Shown here one piece after another: positions 26,205-34,946 of a stretch of DNA of 64,000 nucleotides. The stretch's first letter is position 1. Each line of letters opens with the position of its first letter. The DNA is taken from the NCBI GenBank assembly GCA_047615865.1, contig JBLHIB010000003.1:9264-73263 (forward strand), in the 5' to 3' direction. The notes below the pieces were generated by a model, which saw nothing but the letters and a program-made list of their open reading frames with translations, made no database searches and was not told the origin of the DNA. This DNA is from JADFAK01 sp047615865 (GTDB taxonomy: Bacteria > Bacteroidota > Bacteroidia > Flavobacteriales_D > Sanyastnellaceae). The position numbers were made by a program, and so were the translations under genes.

Positions 26205-26504
26205 TTAATGATCCATGGTTTTAGTCTTGTGCTTCTCAATTTGCTTTCGCAGCGCGTCTACCGCTTGATCAGTAGCTTCTTCGAAGGATTTCGACTGTTT
26301 TTTGGCAAAAAGCTCCTTCCCAGGAACAGCCAATTTTATTTCAGAAACTTTATTTTCACGGTTATCAGCCTTGTCAACCTTCAATGTGACTTCCGCACTA
26401 ATTATCTGTGAATGGAATAATCTTAGTTTTTCCAACTTATCTTCAATAAAGTCGATCAACTTTTTATCGGCGTCAAAATGAATGCTATGGATTTGTACTT
26501 GCAT
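26205..26504 (-). CDS. raiA: Ribosome hibernation factor, HPF/RaiA family
   Basis: 99-residue short-form factor that binds the 30S decoding region and silences ribosomes under stress. Family features: N-terminal VQIHSIHFDADKKLIDFIEDKLEKL, then AEVTLKVDKADNRENKVSEIKL and SFEEATDQAVDALRKQIEKHK. No long C-terminal dimerisation domain. It follows the Xer recombinase by 19 bases and ends in its own terminator. Confidence 0.9.
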   Translation of the reverse strand: MQVQIHSIHFDADKKLIDFIEDKLEKLRLFHSQIISAEVTLKVDKADNRENKVSEIKLAVPGKELFAKKQSKSFEEATDQAVDALRKQIEKHKTKTMDH

Positions 26505-26523
26505 ATTTCAGTAGAATTTTAAA

Positions 26524-27408
26524 TTATCCATTAGGATGCGACTTCTTGTGCACATCCTTTAATTTTTCAATTGTATTGTGAGTATACACCTGAGTAGACG
26601 AAAGACTGCTATGTCCAAGCAGCTCTTTAACTGAATTTAAATTCGCCCCATTGTTTAGCAAGTGAGTTGCAAAAGTATGGCGAAGTACATGCGGGCTTTT
26701 CTTCTCTAGGGTAGTTACAAGACTAAGGTAATATTTTACCTTATCGTATACAAACCTCGGATACATTTTGTTCCCTTTATTTGTAACGAGTAATTCGGGC
26801 AAATATGATTTACCAAAGGCCTCTTTTTTAAGATCTTGATAAAGCCTGATTTCATCCACTAAAGTGCGTGAGATAGGGACAATTCGTTCCTTATTTCTCT
26901 TTCCTACCACTCGAACTTGTCCTTTCATAAAATCTATTCGATGCTCGAATAGATTAATGAGCTCTGCCTGTCTTATACCCGTTTCGTACAATATTGTTAC
27001 AATCAAATGGTCTCGAATCCCTCTAAAATCATTAGTATGAGGTAATTCCTCAAAACGCTCCATTCCCGACTCCTCAACAAACTGAGGGAGTCGTTTATTT
27101 GACTTTGGGGCCACCACTTTAACGGCAGGATTGATCTCAACTAGGGAATTCCGTTTGAGAAACTTGAAATAGGATCTAAGCGAAGATAATTTTCGCTGAA
27201 TAGACTTGGCGACATACTTCTCTTCTACGAGATATACAATCCACGAACGCATCATGGTAAAAGTGGTATCTGCGTATGATGAAGACTCGTAAAATGCGGA
27301 TTGAAACTCGAAATATTGAGCAAGGTCTCGCTCGTATCCGTTTACTGTGTGCGGAGAGTAGCGCTTTTCATGCGCTAAGTATGAAATAAATGCTTCGATT
27401 TTTTCCAA
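26524..27408 (-). CDS. Tyrosine recombinase of the XerC/XerD type
   Basis: Site-specific recombinase, probably for chromosome dimer resolution. N-terminal SAM-like domain (AFISYLAHEKRYSPHTVNGYERDL) and catalytic domain with Arg in YETGIRQAEL, HVLRHTFATHLL, GHSSLSSTQVYTH for the HxxR, H and Tyr nucleophile. About 294 residues from a TTG at 27408, next to the conserved LEKIEAF; a TTG at 27435 lies inside the rpsU terminator. No ATG exists before the conserved region. It is not linked to mobile genes, so I take it as housekeeping. raiA follows. Confidence 0.88.
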   Translation of the reverse strand: MEKIEAFISYLAHEKRYSPHTVNGYERDLAQYFEFQSAFYESSSYADTTFTMMRSWIVYLVEEKYVAKSIQRKLSSLRSYFKFLKRNSLVEINPAVKVVAPKSNKRLPQFVEESGMERFEELPHTNDFRGIRDHLIVTILYETGIRQAELINLFEHRIDFMKGQVRVVGKRNKERIVPISRTLVDEIRLYQDLKKEAFGKSYLPELLVTNKGNKMYPRFVYDKVKYYLSLVTTLEKKSPHVLRHTFATHLLNNGANLNSVKELLGHSSLSSTQVYTHNTIEKLKDVHKKSHPNG

Positions 27409-27412
27409 AGAA

Positions 27413-27447
27413 AAAGGTGTAAATCTGTTAAACAAATTTACACCTTT
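27413..27447 (-). terminator. rpsU terminator overlapping the recombinase leader
   Basis: A perfect 12-bp stem (AAAGGTGTAAAT at 27413-27424, ATTTACACCTTT at 27436-27447) with an 11-base loop. On the minus strand it is followed by a U-run (A's at 27411-27415). It starts 24 bases after the rpsU stop and ends just before the likely TTG start of the recombinase at 27408. Confidence 0.85.
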
Positions 27448-27470
27448 CTTTATACTCTTTAGGTTTTACC

Positions 27471-27659
27471 CTACTCTTCGTTTTGCATCTGTAACTTATA
27501 AGCTGCGCGCTTAACCATTTCACGCTTCGCGAACGAAGGCTTAGTGAAATGTTGACGAGCTCTAAGCTGTTTCATAGTGCCAGTACGCTCAAATTTCTTT
27601 TTGAACTTCTTCAAAGCACGATCAATATTCTCTCCTTCCTTTACTGGTATTACTAACAT
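27471..27659 (-). CDS. rpsU: 30S ribosomal protein S21
   Basis: Small basic protein near the anti-Shine-Dalgarno region of the 30S subunit. 62 residues from the ATG at 27659: MLVIPVKEGENIDRALKKFK with the basic tail KPSFAKREMVKRAAYKLQ. A longer frame to 27683 adds eight residues not seen in the family. Bacteroidota S21 has been linked to their low use of Shine-Dalgarno signals (general knowledge). Confidence 0.95.
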   Translation of the reverse strand: MLVIPVKEGENIDRALKKFKKKFERTGTMKQLRARQHFTKPSFAKREMVKRAAYKLQMQNEE

Positions 27660-27712
27660 ACTTTCCTGATTTAAGGGATGCAAAGATAAAACGAATTTTC
27701 CATTTTCAAAGG

Positions 27713-28855
27713 TTAGTCACGAAGAATCTCACGAGAAATGACAAGTTTTTGTATTTCTGAGGTCCCCTCCCCTATTGTACATAGCTTACAGTCTCGATAA
27801 AACTTCTCAACTGGATACTCTTTTGTGTAGCCATAGCCACCAAAAATCTGTACAGCCTCATTGGCCACTTTGCAAGCAACCTCTGACGAATAATACTTAG
27901 CCATTGCGCTCAACTTGACAACGTTTTGCCCTTTATTCTTGAGGTCAGCCGCCTTGTAAAGCAACAGTTCTGCTGCTTCAATCTCAGTTTCCATATCTGC
28001 CAATTTAAAGGCTATTGCTTGGAAATTAGAAATTGGCTGCCCAAATTGCTCTCGTTCTTTCGAATACTTCACTGCCGCTTTCATGGCACCTTTGGCAATT
28101 CCAAGCCCAAGTGAACCAATTGAAATCCGTCCGCCATCCAGAACTTTCATTGCTTGGATAAATCCTTGACCTACATCTCCCAATACGTTCTCTTTTGGAA
28201 CACGACAATTGTCAAAAAACAATCCTGCCGTCTCAGAAGCGCGCATACCTAGTTTATCTTCTTTCTTTCCTCCAGTGAATCCAGGTGTTCCTTTCTCAAT
28301 GACAAATGCTGTCATGCCTCTAGAATCGCCCTTTTCACCTGTGCGAACGATAACTACAGCAACGTCTCCAGAGATTGCATGAGTTATAAAGTTCTTGGAT
28401 CCATTTATCACCCACTCATCACCATCAAGAACAGCAGTTGTAGCCATTCCCCCGGCATCAGAGCCAGTCCCTTGTTCAGTCAGCCCCCAGGCTCCAATCC
28501 ATTCAGCACTTGCTAATTTTGGCAAGTACTTCCTTTTTTGCTCCTCGTTACCAAAAGCAAGAATATGTCCAGTACAGAGCGAATTATGAGCCGCAACTGA
28601 AAGTCCTATCGAACCACAAACTTGCGAGATCTCATCTACTACAGTAATATACTCGAAGTAGCCAAAACCACTTCCACCATATTCTTGTGGCACAAGAACC
28701 CCCATCAAACCCAATTCACCAAGTTTTTTGAACACATGAACCGGAAACTCTTGCGCTTCATCCCATTTCATGATGTTGGGACGAATCTCCTTCTCAGCAA
28801 AATCCTGCACCATTTGGGCGATCATATGCTGATTTTCATTTTTGCTAAAATCCAT
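27713..28855 (-). CDS. Acyl-CoA dehydrogenase
   Basis: FAD flavoenzyme that oxidises acyl-CoA to trans-2-enoyl-CoA. 380 residues, short/branched-chain type length. Visible: helical N-terminus (ENQHMIAQMVQDFAEKEIRPN), FAD-contact GAWGLTEQGTGSDAGGM and ALxWxINGSKNFITHA-like strand, and C-terminal YPVEKFYRDCKLCTIGEGTSEIQ, which holds the catalytic Glu region. Substrate chain length cannot be read. It follows apt by 68 bases and precedes rpsU. Confidence 0.93.
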   Translation of the reverse strand: MDFSKNENQHMIAQMVQDFAEKEIRPNIMKWDEAQEFPVHVFKKLGELGLMGVLVPQEYGGSGFGYFEYITVVDEISQVCGSIGLSVAAHNSLCTGHILAFGNEEQKRKYLPKLASAEWIGAWGLTEQGTGSDAGGMATTAVLDGDEWVINGSKNFITHAISGDVAVVIVRTGEKGDSRGMTAFVIEKGTPGFTGGKKEDKLGMRASETAGLFFDNCRVPKENVLGDVGQGFIQAMKVLDGGRISIGSLGLGIAKGAMKAAVKYSKEREQFGQPISNFQAIAFKLADMETEIEAAELLLYKAADLKNKGQNVVKLSAMAKYYSSEVACKVANEAVQIFGGYGYTKEYPVEKFYRDCKLCTIGEGTSEIQKLVISREILRD

Positions 28856-28923
28856 TTGTAGTCTAATTTATTGAGTCCGCATAGTCATCAAAATGCGGAT
28901 TATACTGGCAATAGTTATTCGAA

Positions 28924-29451
28924 TTACCAGCAGGCTAAATTATGAATATTTTCAGAGTATTTATGAAGCTTGTCTTGACCTTTTAGAAAAGACAGTTCCA
29001 CTAAGAAATCAAACCCACCAACAACACCGCCTTGCAGCAATACCAGCTCTGCTGCTGCTCCAGCAGTGCCTCCTGTTGCTAAGAGGTCATCATGAACTAG
29101 AACTTTCATTCCTGGTTTAATAATACCTTTATGTATTTCAATTTCTGCACTACCATATTCTAGGTCGTAGGAAACGCAGACTGTCTCCGCAGGTAGTTTA
29201 CCTTTCTTTCTCACTGGCGCGAATGGCAAGTCTAATGATTTGGCCAACTCTAGACCAAAGAAAAAGCCTCTACTTTCTACTCCTATTACCAGGTCTAGAT
29301 TTTTGTTTTTATAAAACTCGTGGAGCTCACTGACAATGTCCCGGCACAATTGTGGATCCAAGAAAATCGGAGTAATATCCTTGAACAATATCCCCGGAGA
29401 CGGGAAATCGGGCACGTCTCGCACTGCATTTTTAATTCTATCTTCAATCAT
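28924..29451 (-). CDS. apt: Adenine phosphoribosyltransferase
   Basis: Makes AMP from adenine and PRPP. 175 residues from the ATG at 29451 (MIEDRIKNAVRDVPDFPSPG); a TTG at 29460 adds three residues. The type I PRTase PRPP loop VLVHDDLLATGGTAGAA and the FPSPGILFKDITPI N-terminal block are clear. Its start overlaps the end of the HhH protein gene by eight bases. It closes an adenine cycle with AMP nucleosidase (3352-4122), by inference. Confidence 0.95.
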   Translation of the reverse strand: MIEDRIKNAVRDVPDFPSPGILFKDITPIFLDPQLCRDIVSELHEFYKNKNLDLVIGVESRGFFFGLELAKSLDLPFAPVRKKGKLPAETVCVSYDLEYGSAEIEIHKGIIKPGMKVLVHDDLLATGGTAGAAAELVLLQGGVVGGFDFLVELSFLKGQDKLHKYSENIHNLACW

Positions 29452-30334
29452 GGACTGCAAAGAACGGCCTAATTATGATCAATATCGAATCGTTCATCAA
29501 ATGTACTTTCAACAAATCCTCTAGCTTCTTATAATCACCATGTTGCTCTCTGTACTTGACGATTCCTCGTGCTAGATTGTAGTTAATGAAAGTATGGGAA
29601 GCCAGCTCCTTGGTGCCTAATTGATTGATATTCCGAACCCTTACTAGTTCCAGGTTCAGTGTAGTCTGTTGCTGTATAGCTTCAATTTTTATTGAATCCA
29701 TGCCATACAGGCTCAACAATTGATCATAAGATGAAAACCCACCCAAATTGGCTCTCAACTGAGTGATCTTCCCTGCGTAAAATGGTCCAACACCCCGGAT
29801 AACAAGGAGTTCTGCAGAATCGGCTTGATTGAGCTCTACGGCAGCCATTTCCATTTTTGGGGAAACTATTTCCTCAGGAATTGCTTTGATTTCCTTCATT
29901 GTAAAAACCATCCAAGGCATGAGAAGAGCCAATTTTTCTTCGGAAACCACAAAGGAGCTCCCCACGTCCTTAGCGGAATAAAAACCACCTATTACCCCGC
30001 GGTAATTAACCAAGGATGCGGCTTGTTTCTGGCTAAATCCAAGCTGTCGCCATTCATCAGCTGAGATTATGTTGGGATCGAAGAAATCAGTAATCGGTTT
30101 CGGAACTTTCGGCTTGTCCTTGTCAGCAGTTAACTCCCCCTTGAACAAAGAAGCCTTTTTGGGCCGCTCAAACTTCTCAGCGAGAACATTAAAGTCTACT
30201 TCAGGGTACATTGGTGGAAAAAAATCATCCCAAGAAGCCCGCAATAGGGAAACTACAAATAGGAGCGAGCAAAGCACAACAACTCCATAACGCTCTCTTT
30301 TATTGAATGCCAAATGTTCTTTCCAGCGACTCAC
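29444..30334 (-). CDS. Helix-hairpin-helix (ComEA-like) protein
   Basis: 296 residues starting with GTG. One membrane segment near residues 13-34 (RYGVVVLCSLLFVVSLLRAS), then a ~120-residue linker and tandem ComEA-type HhH motifs: WRQLGFSQKQAASLVNYRG, LNQADSAELLVIRGVGPFYAGKI and FINYNLARGIVKYREQHG. ComEA-type proteins bind incoming DNA in the periplasm during transformation, so an anchored DNA-binding role outside the membrane is plausible but unproven. Overlaps apt by eight bases; the symporter gene is five bases upstream. Confidence 0.8.
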   Translation of the reverse strand: MSRWKEHLAFNKRERYGVVVLCSLLFVVSLLRASWDDFFPPMYPEVDFNVLAEKFERPKKASLFKGELTADKDKPKVPKPITDFFDPNIISADEWRQLGFSQKQAASLVNYRGVIGGFYSAKDVGSSFVVSEEKLALLMPWMVFTMKEIKAIPEEIVSPKMEMAAVELNQADSAELLVIRGVGPFYAGKITQLRANLGGFSSYDQLLSLYGMDSIKIEAIQQQTTLNLELVRVRNINQLGTKELASHTFINYNLARGIVKYREQHGDYKKLEDLLKVHLMNDSILIIIRPFFAVHD

Positions 30335-30339
30335 CTACG

Positions 30340-32190
30340 TTATTTGTACTTTTTGATTGCACCAGACTTAACGCGAGCCAAATAATCTTTTAGGTCAGCT
30401 CTAATTTCAGGAGCAAGGAAATAGAGGCCTAAGACGTTCGGGAATGCCATGGCAAATATCATGATATCACCAAAATCAAAAACTGAACCTAAACTCATTG
30501 CAGAACCAACGACAACGAAAAAGCAGAATATCGCCTTGTATGTAACATTGGCAATCTTGCTTTCCCCGAACAAATAAGTCCAGGACTTCAATCCGTAGTA
30601 TGACCAAGAAATCATTGTAGACAAAGCGAACAATATAACCGCCACCGACAACACAACAGGAAACCAAGGAATAGCTGATTCAAAAGCAGCAGAAGTGAGA
30701 GAAACACCTCCCAACTGGCCAGCTGTATTGAACATTTGTTCTGTACCTAGTCCGCCATAATTGGTAATAATAATTACCAATGCTGTAATTGTACAAATCA
30801 CGACAGTATCAATAAATGGTTCCAACAAGGCCACTATACCTTCGCTTACTGGCTCATCAGTCTTAGCAGCACTGTGTGCAATGGATGCAGAACCGATTCC
30901 AGCCTCATTCGAGAATGCTGCTCGTTTGAAACCTAGTATTAAAACACCAATAAAACCGCCAAAGACAGCATCGGGGTTGAATGCACCGTAGAAGATTTGG
31001 CCGAAAGCCCAACCCAATTTATCAAAGTTCATTACAATAACTACAATTGCTGCAAAGAGGTAGATTGCTACCATTGCAGGTACAATTTTATCTGTAACTC
31101 GAGCAATACTCTTAATTCCTCCAATAATGATAAGGGCAACAACACCGGCTACAATCAATCCGAATATCCAACCTCTTTCAAAGAAGATGCTTTCAGTGCC
31201 TCCGGTAACATCAATTAACTGCTGAGTAGCCTGGTTAATTTGAACCATGTTTCCTCCACCAATTGATCCTCCGATACATGCAATTGCAAATATAGCGGCC
31301 AGTACTTTTCCTAACCTTTTTTTCCCTTGCCGAGCCAAACCCTCGCTCAAGTAGAACATCGGCCCACCTGACACTGTGCCGTCTGCATTGTATTTCCTGT
31401 ATTTAACTCCAAGCGTACATTCAACGAACTTGGATGACATTCCGAACAAACCTGCAATAATCATCCAGAAAGTTGCGCCTGGTCCACCCATTGAAACTGC
31501 CATGGCGACACCGGCAATATTTCCGACACCAACAGTTCCTGAAAGAGCCGCGGTCAGGGCTTGAAAGTGTGACACTTCTCCTGGATCCTTGGGATCATCG
31601 AACTTTCCACGAACGACATCCAAGGCATGACGGAAGCCTGTCACATTGATAAACCTCATGTAAAGAGTGAAAAACAATGCGCCAACAAGGAGCCAAATGA
31701 GGACGAAAGGAATTTCCTTTTGCAGCGGAGTAAACAGGTAAGAAGAGCTTCGAGCATTTTCTGTTGGAGAAACTCTCATTGTAAATCCGGCAAAAACGTC
31801 AGGACTGATTTCGTCACCAAATCTATGCAGTGACGTCTGCTCAACATCATCGATGGTATACACCAGATTAAAATAAGCTTGATCAACCGGTTCGATTATG
31901 AATTGCTGATCGTAGGGAACTTCGTCACCGGAAAAGGCAACTGAAATACCCATTTCGTCCATGCTCCAGTAATCTCCATTATCCTGCAGCTCCGTTAGAG
32001 TCTGAGTTTCACCTGTCGGAATTGCGAAAAAGATCACTTTGCCCAAAGCCACAGTTACGGGGGTCATCGCATCATTGATGACATCATCTAAAGTCCGTTC
32101 CTTATCCACCGCTTCTTGCGCTATGGCAGGGACAGAAATAATCACGATCGAAGCCGCTATAAATATGTTAAAGAGAATCTTTTTCATCAT
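30340..32190 (-). CDS. Sodium:amino-acid (AGCS) symporter with extra domain
   Basis: Alanine/glycine:cation symporter, 616 residues, about 100 longer than usual for Bacteroidota relatives. A signal-like segment (residues 4-25) and first conserved helix (MTPVTVALGKVIFFAIP, about 42-58) are followed by a hydrophilic stretch 58-159 with no family match, then the usual transporter core starting EIPFVLIWLLVGALFF. The family signature GTVGVGNIAGVAMAV is present. Substrate cannot be read. Upstream of the HhH gene. Either of two adjacent ATGs may start it. Confidence 0.88.
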   Translation of the reverse strand: MMKKILFNIFIAASIVIISVPAIAQEAVDKERTLDDVINDAMTPVTVALGKVIFFAIPTGETQTLTELQDNGDYWSMDEMGISVAFSGDEVPYDQQFIIEPVDQAYFNLVYTIDDVEQTSLHRFGDEISPDVFAGFTMRVSPTENARSSSYLFTPLQKEIPFVLIWLLVGALFFTLYMRFINVTGFRHALDVVRGKFDDPKDPGEVSHFQALTAALSGTVGVGNIAGVAMAVSMGGPGATFWMIIAGLFGMSSKFVECTLGVKYRKYNADGTVSGGPMFYLSEGLARQGKKRLGKVLAAIFAIACIGGSIGGGNMVQINQATQQLIDVTGGTESIFFERGWIFGLIVAGVVALIIIGGIKSIARVTDKIVPAMVAIYLFAAIVVIVMNFDKLGWAFGQIFYGAFNPDAVFGGFIGVLILGFKRAAFSNEAGIGSASIAHSAAKTDEPVSEGIVALLEPFIDTVVICTITALVIIITNYGGLGTEQMFNTAGQLGGVSLTSAAFESAIPWFPVVLSVAVILFALSTMISWSYYGLKSWTYLFGESKIANVTYKAIFCFFVVVGSAMSLGSVFDFGDIMIFAMAFPNVLGLYFLAPEIRADLKDYLARVKSGAIKKYK

Positions 32191-32255
32191 GTGGGTGCAG
32201 GTTAAAAATATCGGTTGCCTGTAAATATAAACAAGAATATTAGTTGGTCACAAAA

Positions 32256-33287
32256 TCATTTTGAGGGTGGCGTAATGCCAACCAGACGATTGAGCAAACT
32301 AATTTGGTTTTGATTTCCTAGGACAAAGAACTTTGAGTTTGGCAGAATTCTAGTATCGGGGCCTGGATTGATTACATATTCACCGTCTTCGCTTTTAAAG
32401 CCGATAATATTGATCCCAATTCTATTTCGAATATGTAACTCGCCTAGGGTTTTGTATTGAAAATCGACTGGAAGATCTTTGAATGTCACTTCTTCTAAAT
32501 TAATATCGCCCTCACCTTGAACGGAGACATGATCCAAAAACTCCATGACATCAGGTGTCACAACAAGGGAAGCCATGTGAGCTCCGCCAACACTATCGGG
32601 CATAATAACATTGTTGGCACCAGCTATTCTAAGCTTTTTCACAGAAGCCGCTTTCGACGCACGTGATATGATGATTACATCTTTATTGAGCTCACGTGCC
32701 GTGAGAACAACATATAAGTTATCGGCATCATTGGGCAAGGTTGTGATCAATGCTTTTGCAGATACAATTCCCGCCCGACAGAGATCCTCATCACTGGTTG
32801 CGTCTCCATTTATCACGAGATAGGCTGGATCTCCATAGAGCATTTTGCTTTTCTCCTCAGACTTCTCAATGACTACAAATCTTTGCGACATATAGTTCAA
32901 ATCGGCGGCGGCCTTATCACCTACGCGACCAAAACCGCATACGATGACATGATCTTTGATATTGGCTAGTTCGTTCTCCACTTTAGCTTTTCGAATAATA
33001 TTGATATACTCACCAGCAACAAAATACGTAGTTATAGCTGAAATGCCATAGGCAAAAGTACCAATGCTGGTAATAATTAGCACTGCAGTAAACATGCGCC
33101 CCTCAAAAGACAAAGTACGTACCTCTTGAAAACCGACCGTAGAGATGGTAATGATCGTCATGTAAAATGCATCAAAGAATGGATAATCTTCAATGATCAT
33201 GAACCCCAAGCTTCCTGTCAACACGATGGTGATGAGGATTACTAAGGCAACGTATATCCGAGAAAATGCTTTAAATGAGAACAGCAC
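32256..33287 (-). CDS. Potassium channel with TrkA-N/TrkA-C (RCK) domains
   Basis: 343 residues. Two membrane helices flank a pore loop whose selectivity filter reads TVGFQEV (T50-V56) rather than TVGYG. A Rossmann RCK domain follows (VIVCGFGRVGDKAA, then INGDATSDEDL), and a C-terminal TrkA-C-like domain with IGINIIGFKSEDGEYVINP. Nucleotide gating is expected for the family. GTG start; it lies two bases after the PspC stop, in one operon with the PspC and DUF2851 genes. Ion selectivity is uncertain given the altered filter. Confidence 0.85.
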   Translation of the reverse strand: MLFSFKAFSRIYVALVILITIVLTGSLGFMIIEDYPFFDAFYMTIITISTVGFQEVRTLSFEGRMFTAVLIITSIGTFAYGISAITTYFVAGEYINIIRKAKVENELANIKDHVIVCGFGRVGDKAAADLNYMSQRFVVIEKSEEKSKMLYGDPAYLVINGDATSDEDLCRAGIVSAKALITTLPNDADNLYVVLTARELNKDVIIISRASKAASVKKLRIAGANNVIMPDSVGGAHMASLVVTPDVMEFLDHVSVQGEGDINLEEVTFKDLPVDFQYKTLGELHIRNRIGINIIGFKSEDGEYVINPGPDTRILPNSKFFVLGNQNQISLLNRLVGITPPSK

Positions 33288-33289
33288 GC

Positions 33290-33523
33290 CTAATCTTCAA
33301 TTTCCCATACCGTCTTTCGACGACGGGCAGATTTAAAATATTCTTTGTTCTCTAGGATGAATGCCATCATCAAATAAATCAACAACGGAGAACCTAAAGT
33401 AATGAAAGAGAGGTAAATAAAGGCCAGTCGAATTTTGGTAGCCTTGATCCCCAGACGGCGACCCCACCAATCACAAACTCCAAAAGTTTGTCTTTCAAAA
33501 AAGTCTTTAATCCTATCGATCAT
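33290..33523 (-). CDS. PspC domain membrane protein
   Basis: 77 residues: DFFERQTFGVCDWWGRRLGIKATKIRLAFIYLSF followed by a hydrophobic segment (ITLGSPLLIYLMMAFIL). Matches Bacteroidota PspC proteins, small inner-membrane proteins tied to envelope stress. I start at the ATG at 33523, just after the DUF2851 stop; an ATG at 33574 would overlap that gene by 49 bases and add non-conserved residues. Confidence 0.8.
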   Translation of the reverse strand: MIDRIKDFFERQTFGVCDWWGRRLGIKATKIRLAFIYLSFITLGSPLLIYLMMAFILENKEYFKSARRRKTVWEIED

Positions 33524-33525
33524 AC

Positions 33526-34803
33526 TCAGCTTTGTCTTTTTAATAATTTCACTCCTATCATGCAAGATAGACATTTTTTGCTATCGCAAAATTCGTTTTT
33601 CAATTCTAGTAAGGCCTGTGAATCTCCAGCATTATCTGCGGTAATCCCATCACTTCCCCATTCACGAATCACCTTGTTCTTCTCACATGGCATCTCCTCC
33701 AATAAACGGAAGGCCTTGTTGGCTATCGTCTCATTTGATCTTGTTTTACCATAAAAGAAAAGCATGGGAACTACTGCATTAATCACGATCGACTGGGCGG
33801 TTGCTATTCCAATTTTTTTCCTTTTATCAAGTGTTGATTGACCAAAAGAAAAATGAGTATTCCAATAAGGGCTCGCTTCAACTCGCAGATATTCCATAAT
33901 CCCTTTGATGGATTCTATTTCTAGAAACATGCCCATGCAGTCGGTATTTTGAAACGCCATTGCTGCCAGCTGCGCGATTCGAATTTCTGGAAAATTCGAT
34001 GGTCGCATGCGCAGTTTCTTCCATTGGCTGCCGGCCATAGGGACTAACCCATACTTATGTCTTAAAAATGCATATTCATTGATGAGTGCTGTTTCGTAAG
34101 GCGACGCTGAGAGCTCAGGAAGAAGTCCAGCTTGCCCAAATAGCAAAGCCTCCAATTGAAATGTACTATTCGAACATCGCTTTAAGATTGAATTGGGGAC
34201 TGCGGCCGCCAAAAGTTCAAATGCATGTCTATTTACTTTGAGCCCTAGGGAGCGACAAACAAGATGCCAAGCCACATTGTTCCAGTCATTTTTAAATCTG
34301 TGTAGCAACTCTTCAACTAACAAACATTTGCGCTCCAAGCGCGCCAAAAGGAGCCTGTCCTTCCAATTCACCCATACCACATCTGAAATTTCGGGCAGCT
34401 CCCATCTACACGGACGCTCCAATTTACGTTCGCTCAACACTTTGTAGTTCTTTACATACTTGATATCGATGTGAGACTTGAGCTCCACCACAGGCAAATC
34501 ACCGGCTGTCTTGAGAAAAATATCTCGATCGTTTTCGAACACGACATGCAGTATCACTTTTTCATATGCAGGATCAAAGTGGTGTTTATGCGAGATCCAG
34601 TCCGATGACTTCAGATGAATCTCCACCGCTCCATACCAAGAAAAGTCACCTATAGTCACATGACCATTTGAAAAATCTGGACCGGCGTTGGTGTTCAGCT
34701 CACCAGGATTGTGAACAACGACCTCTTCCCCCTTAGAGTTTCGCAAGGGTAAATTGGACAATAAACTATAGCGCCATATAAAATGAAGGAATTCCTCTTG
34801 CAT
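33526..34803 (-). CDS. DUF2851 family protein
   Basis: 425 residues, a family of unknown function common in Bacteroidota. Starts MQEEFLHFIWRYSLL and contains the conserved PGELNTNAGPDFSNGHVTIG and AVEIHLKSSDW motif; the latter pattern resembles PD-(D/E)XK nuclease strands but I cannot confirm it. A Cys-rich end (CDSKKCLSCMIGVK) may hold a metal. No signal peptide. First of a run with the PspC and channel genes. Confidence 0.85.
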   Translation of the reverse strand: MQEEFLHFIWRYSLLSNLPLRNSKGEEVVVHNPGELNTNAGPDFSNGHVTIGDFSWYGAVEIHLKSSDWISHKHHFDPAYEKVILHVVFENDRDIFLKTAGDLPVVELKSHIDIKYVKNYKVLSERKLERPCRWELPEISDVVWVNWKDRLLLARLERKCLLVEELLHRFKNDWNNVAWHLVCRSLGLKVNRHAFELLAAAVPNSILKRCSNSTFQLEALLFGQAGLLPELSASPYETALINEYAFLRHKYGLVPMAGSQWKKLRMRPSNFPEIRIAQLAAMAFQNTDCMGMFLEIESIKGIMEYLRVEASPYWNTHFSFGQSTLDKRKKIGIATAQSIVINAVVPMLFFYGKTRSNETIANKAFRLLEEMPCEKNKVIREWGSDGITADNAGDSQALLELKNEFCDSKKCLSCMIGVKLLKRQS

Positions 34804-34924
34804 AAAGCTCGGTATTGAGGGACCAAGCTAATTTGACTTTCACCTCAAATTGCAAACGAGTTTATAAGTGCAGACAGAACTTTGTAAGTGCTAAAAAATC
34901 ACACCTAAAAGCAATTCCTTATGG

Positions 34925-34946
34925 AAGCTTGTCAGTCGACAAGCTT
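34925..34946 (-). repeat. 9-bp stem directly after the beta-barrel gene
   Basis: AAGCTTGTC and GACAAGCTT pair around an AGTC loop and overlap the last bases of the stop codon of the 34945-35685 gene. Neither strand has a following U-run, so it is not a standard terminator; it may protect the mRNA end. The rest of 34804-34924 shows only an A/T-rich leader. Confidence 0.4.

Noticed and set aside
26524..27408. Integrase of a mobile element, given the nearby tRNA cluster
   Set aside because: The protein is XerC/D-like, there is no att-like duplication of a tRNA end, and the neighbours are core genes.
34925..34946. Intrinsic terminator after the beta-barrel gene
   Set aside because: The stem is good but no U-run follows on either strand; kept only as a stem.
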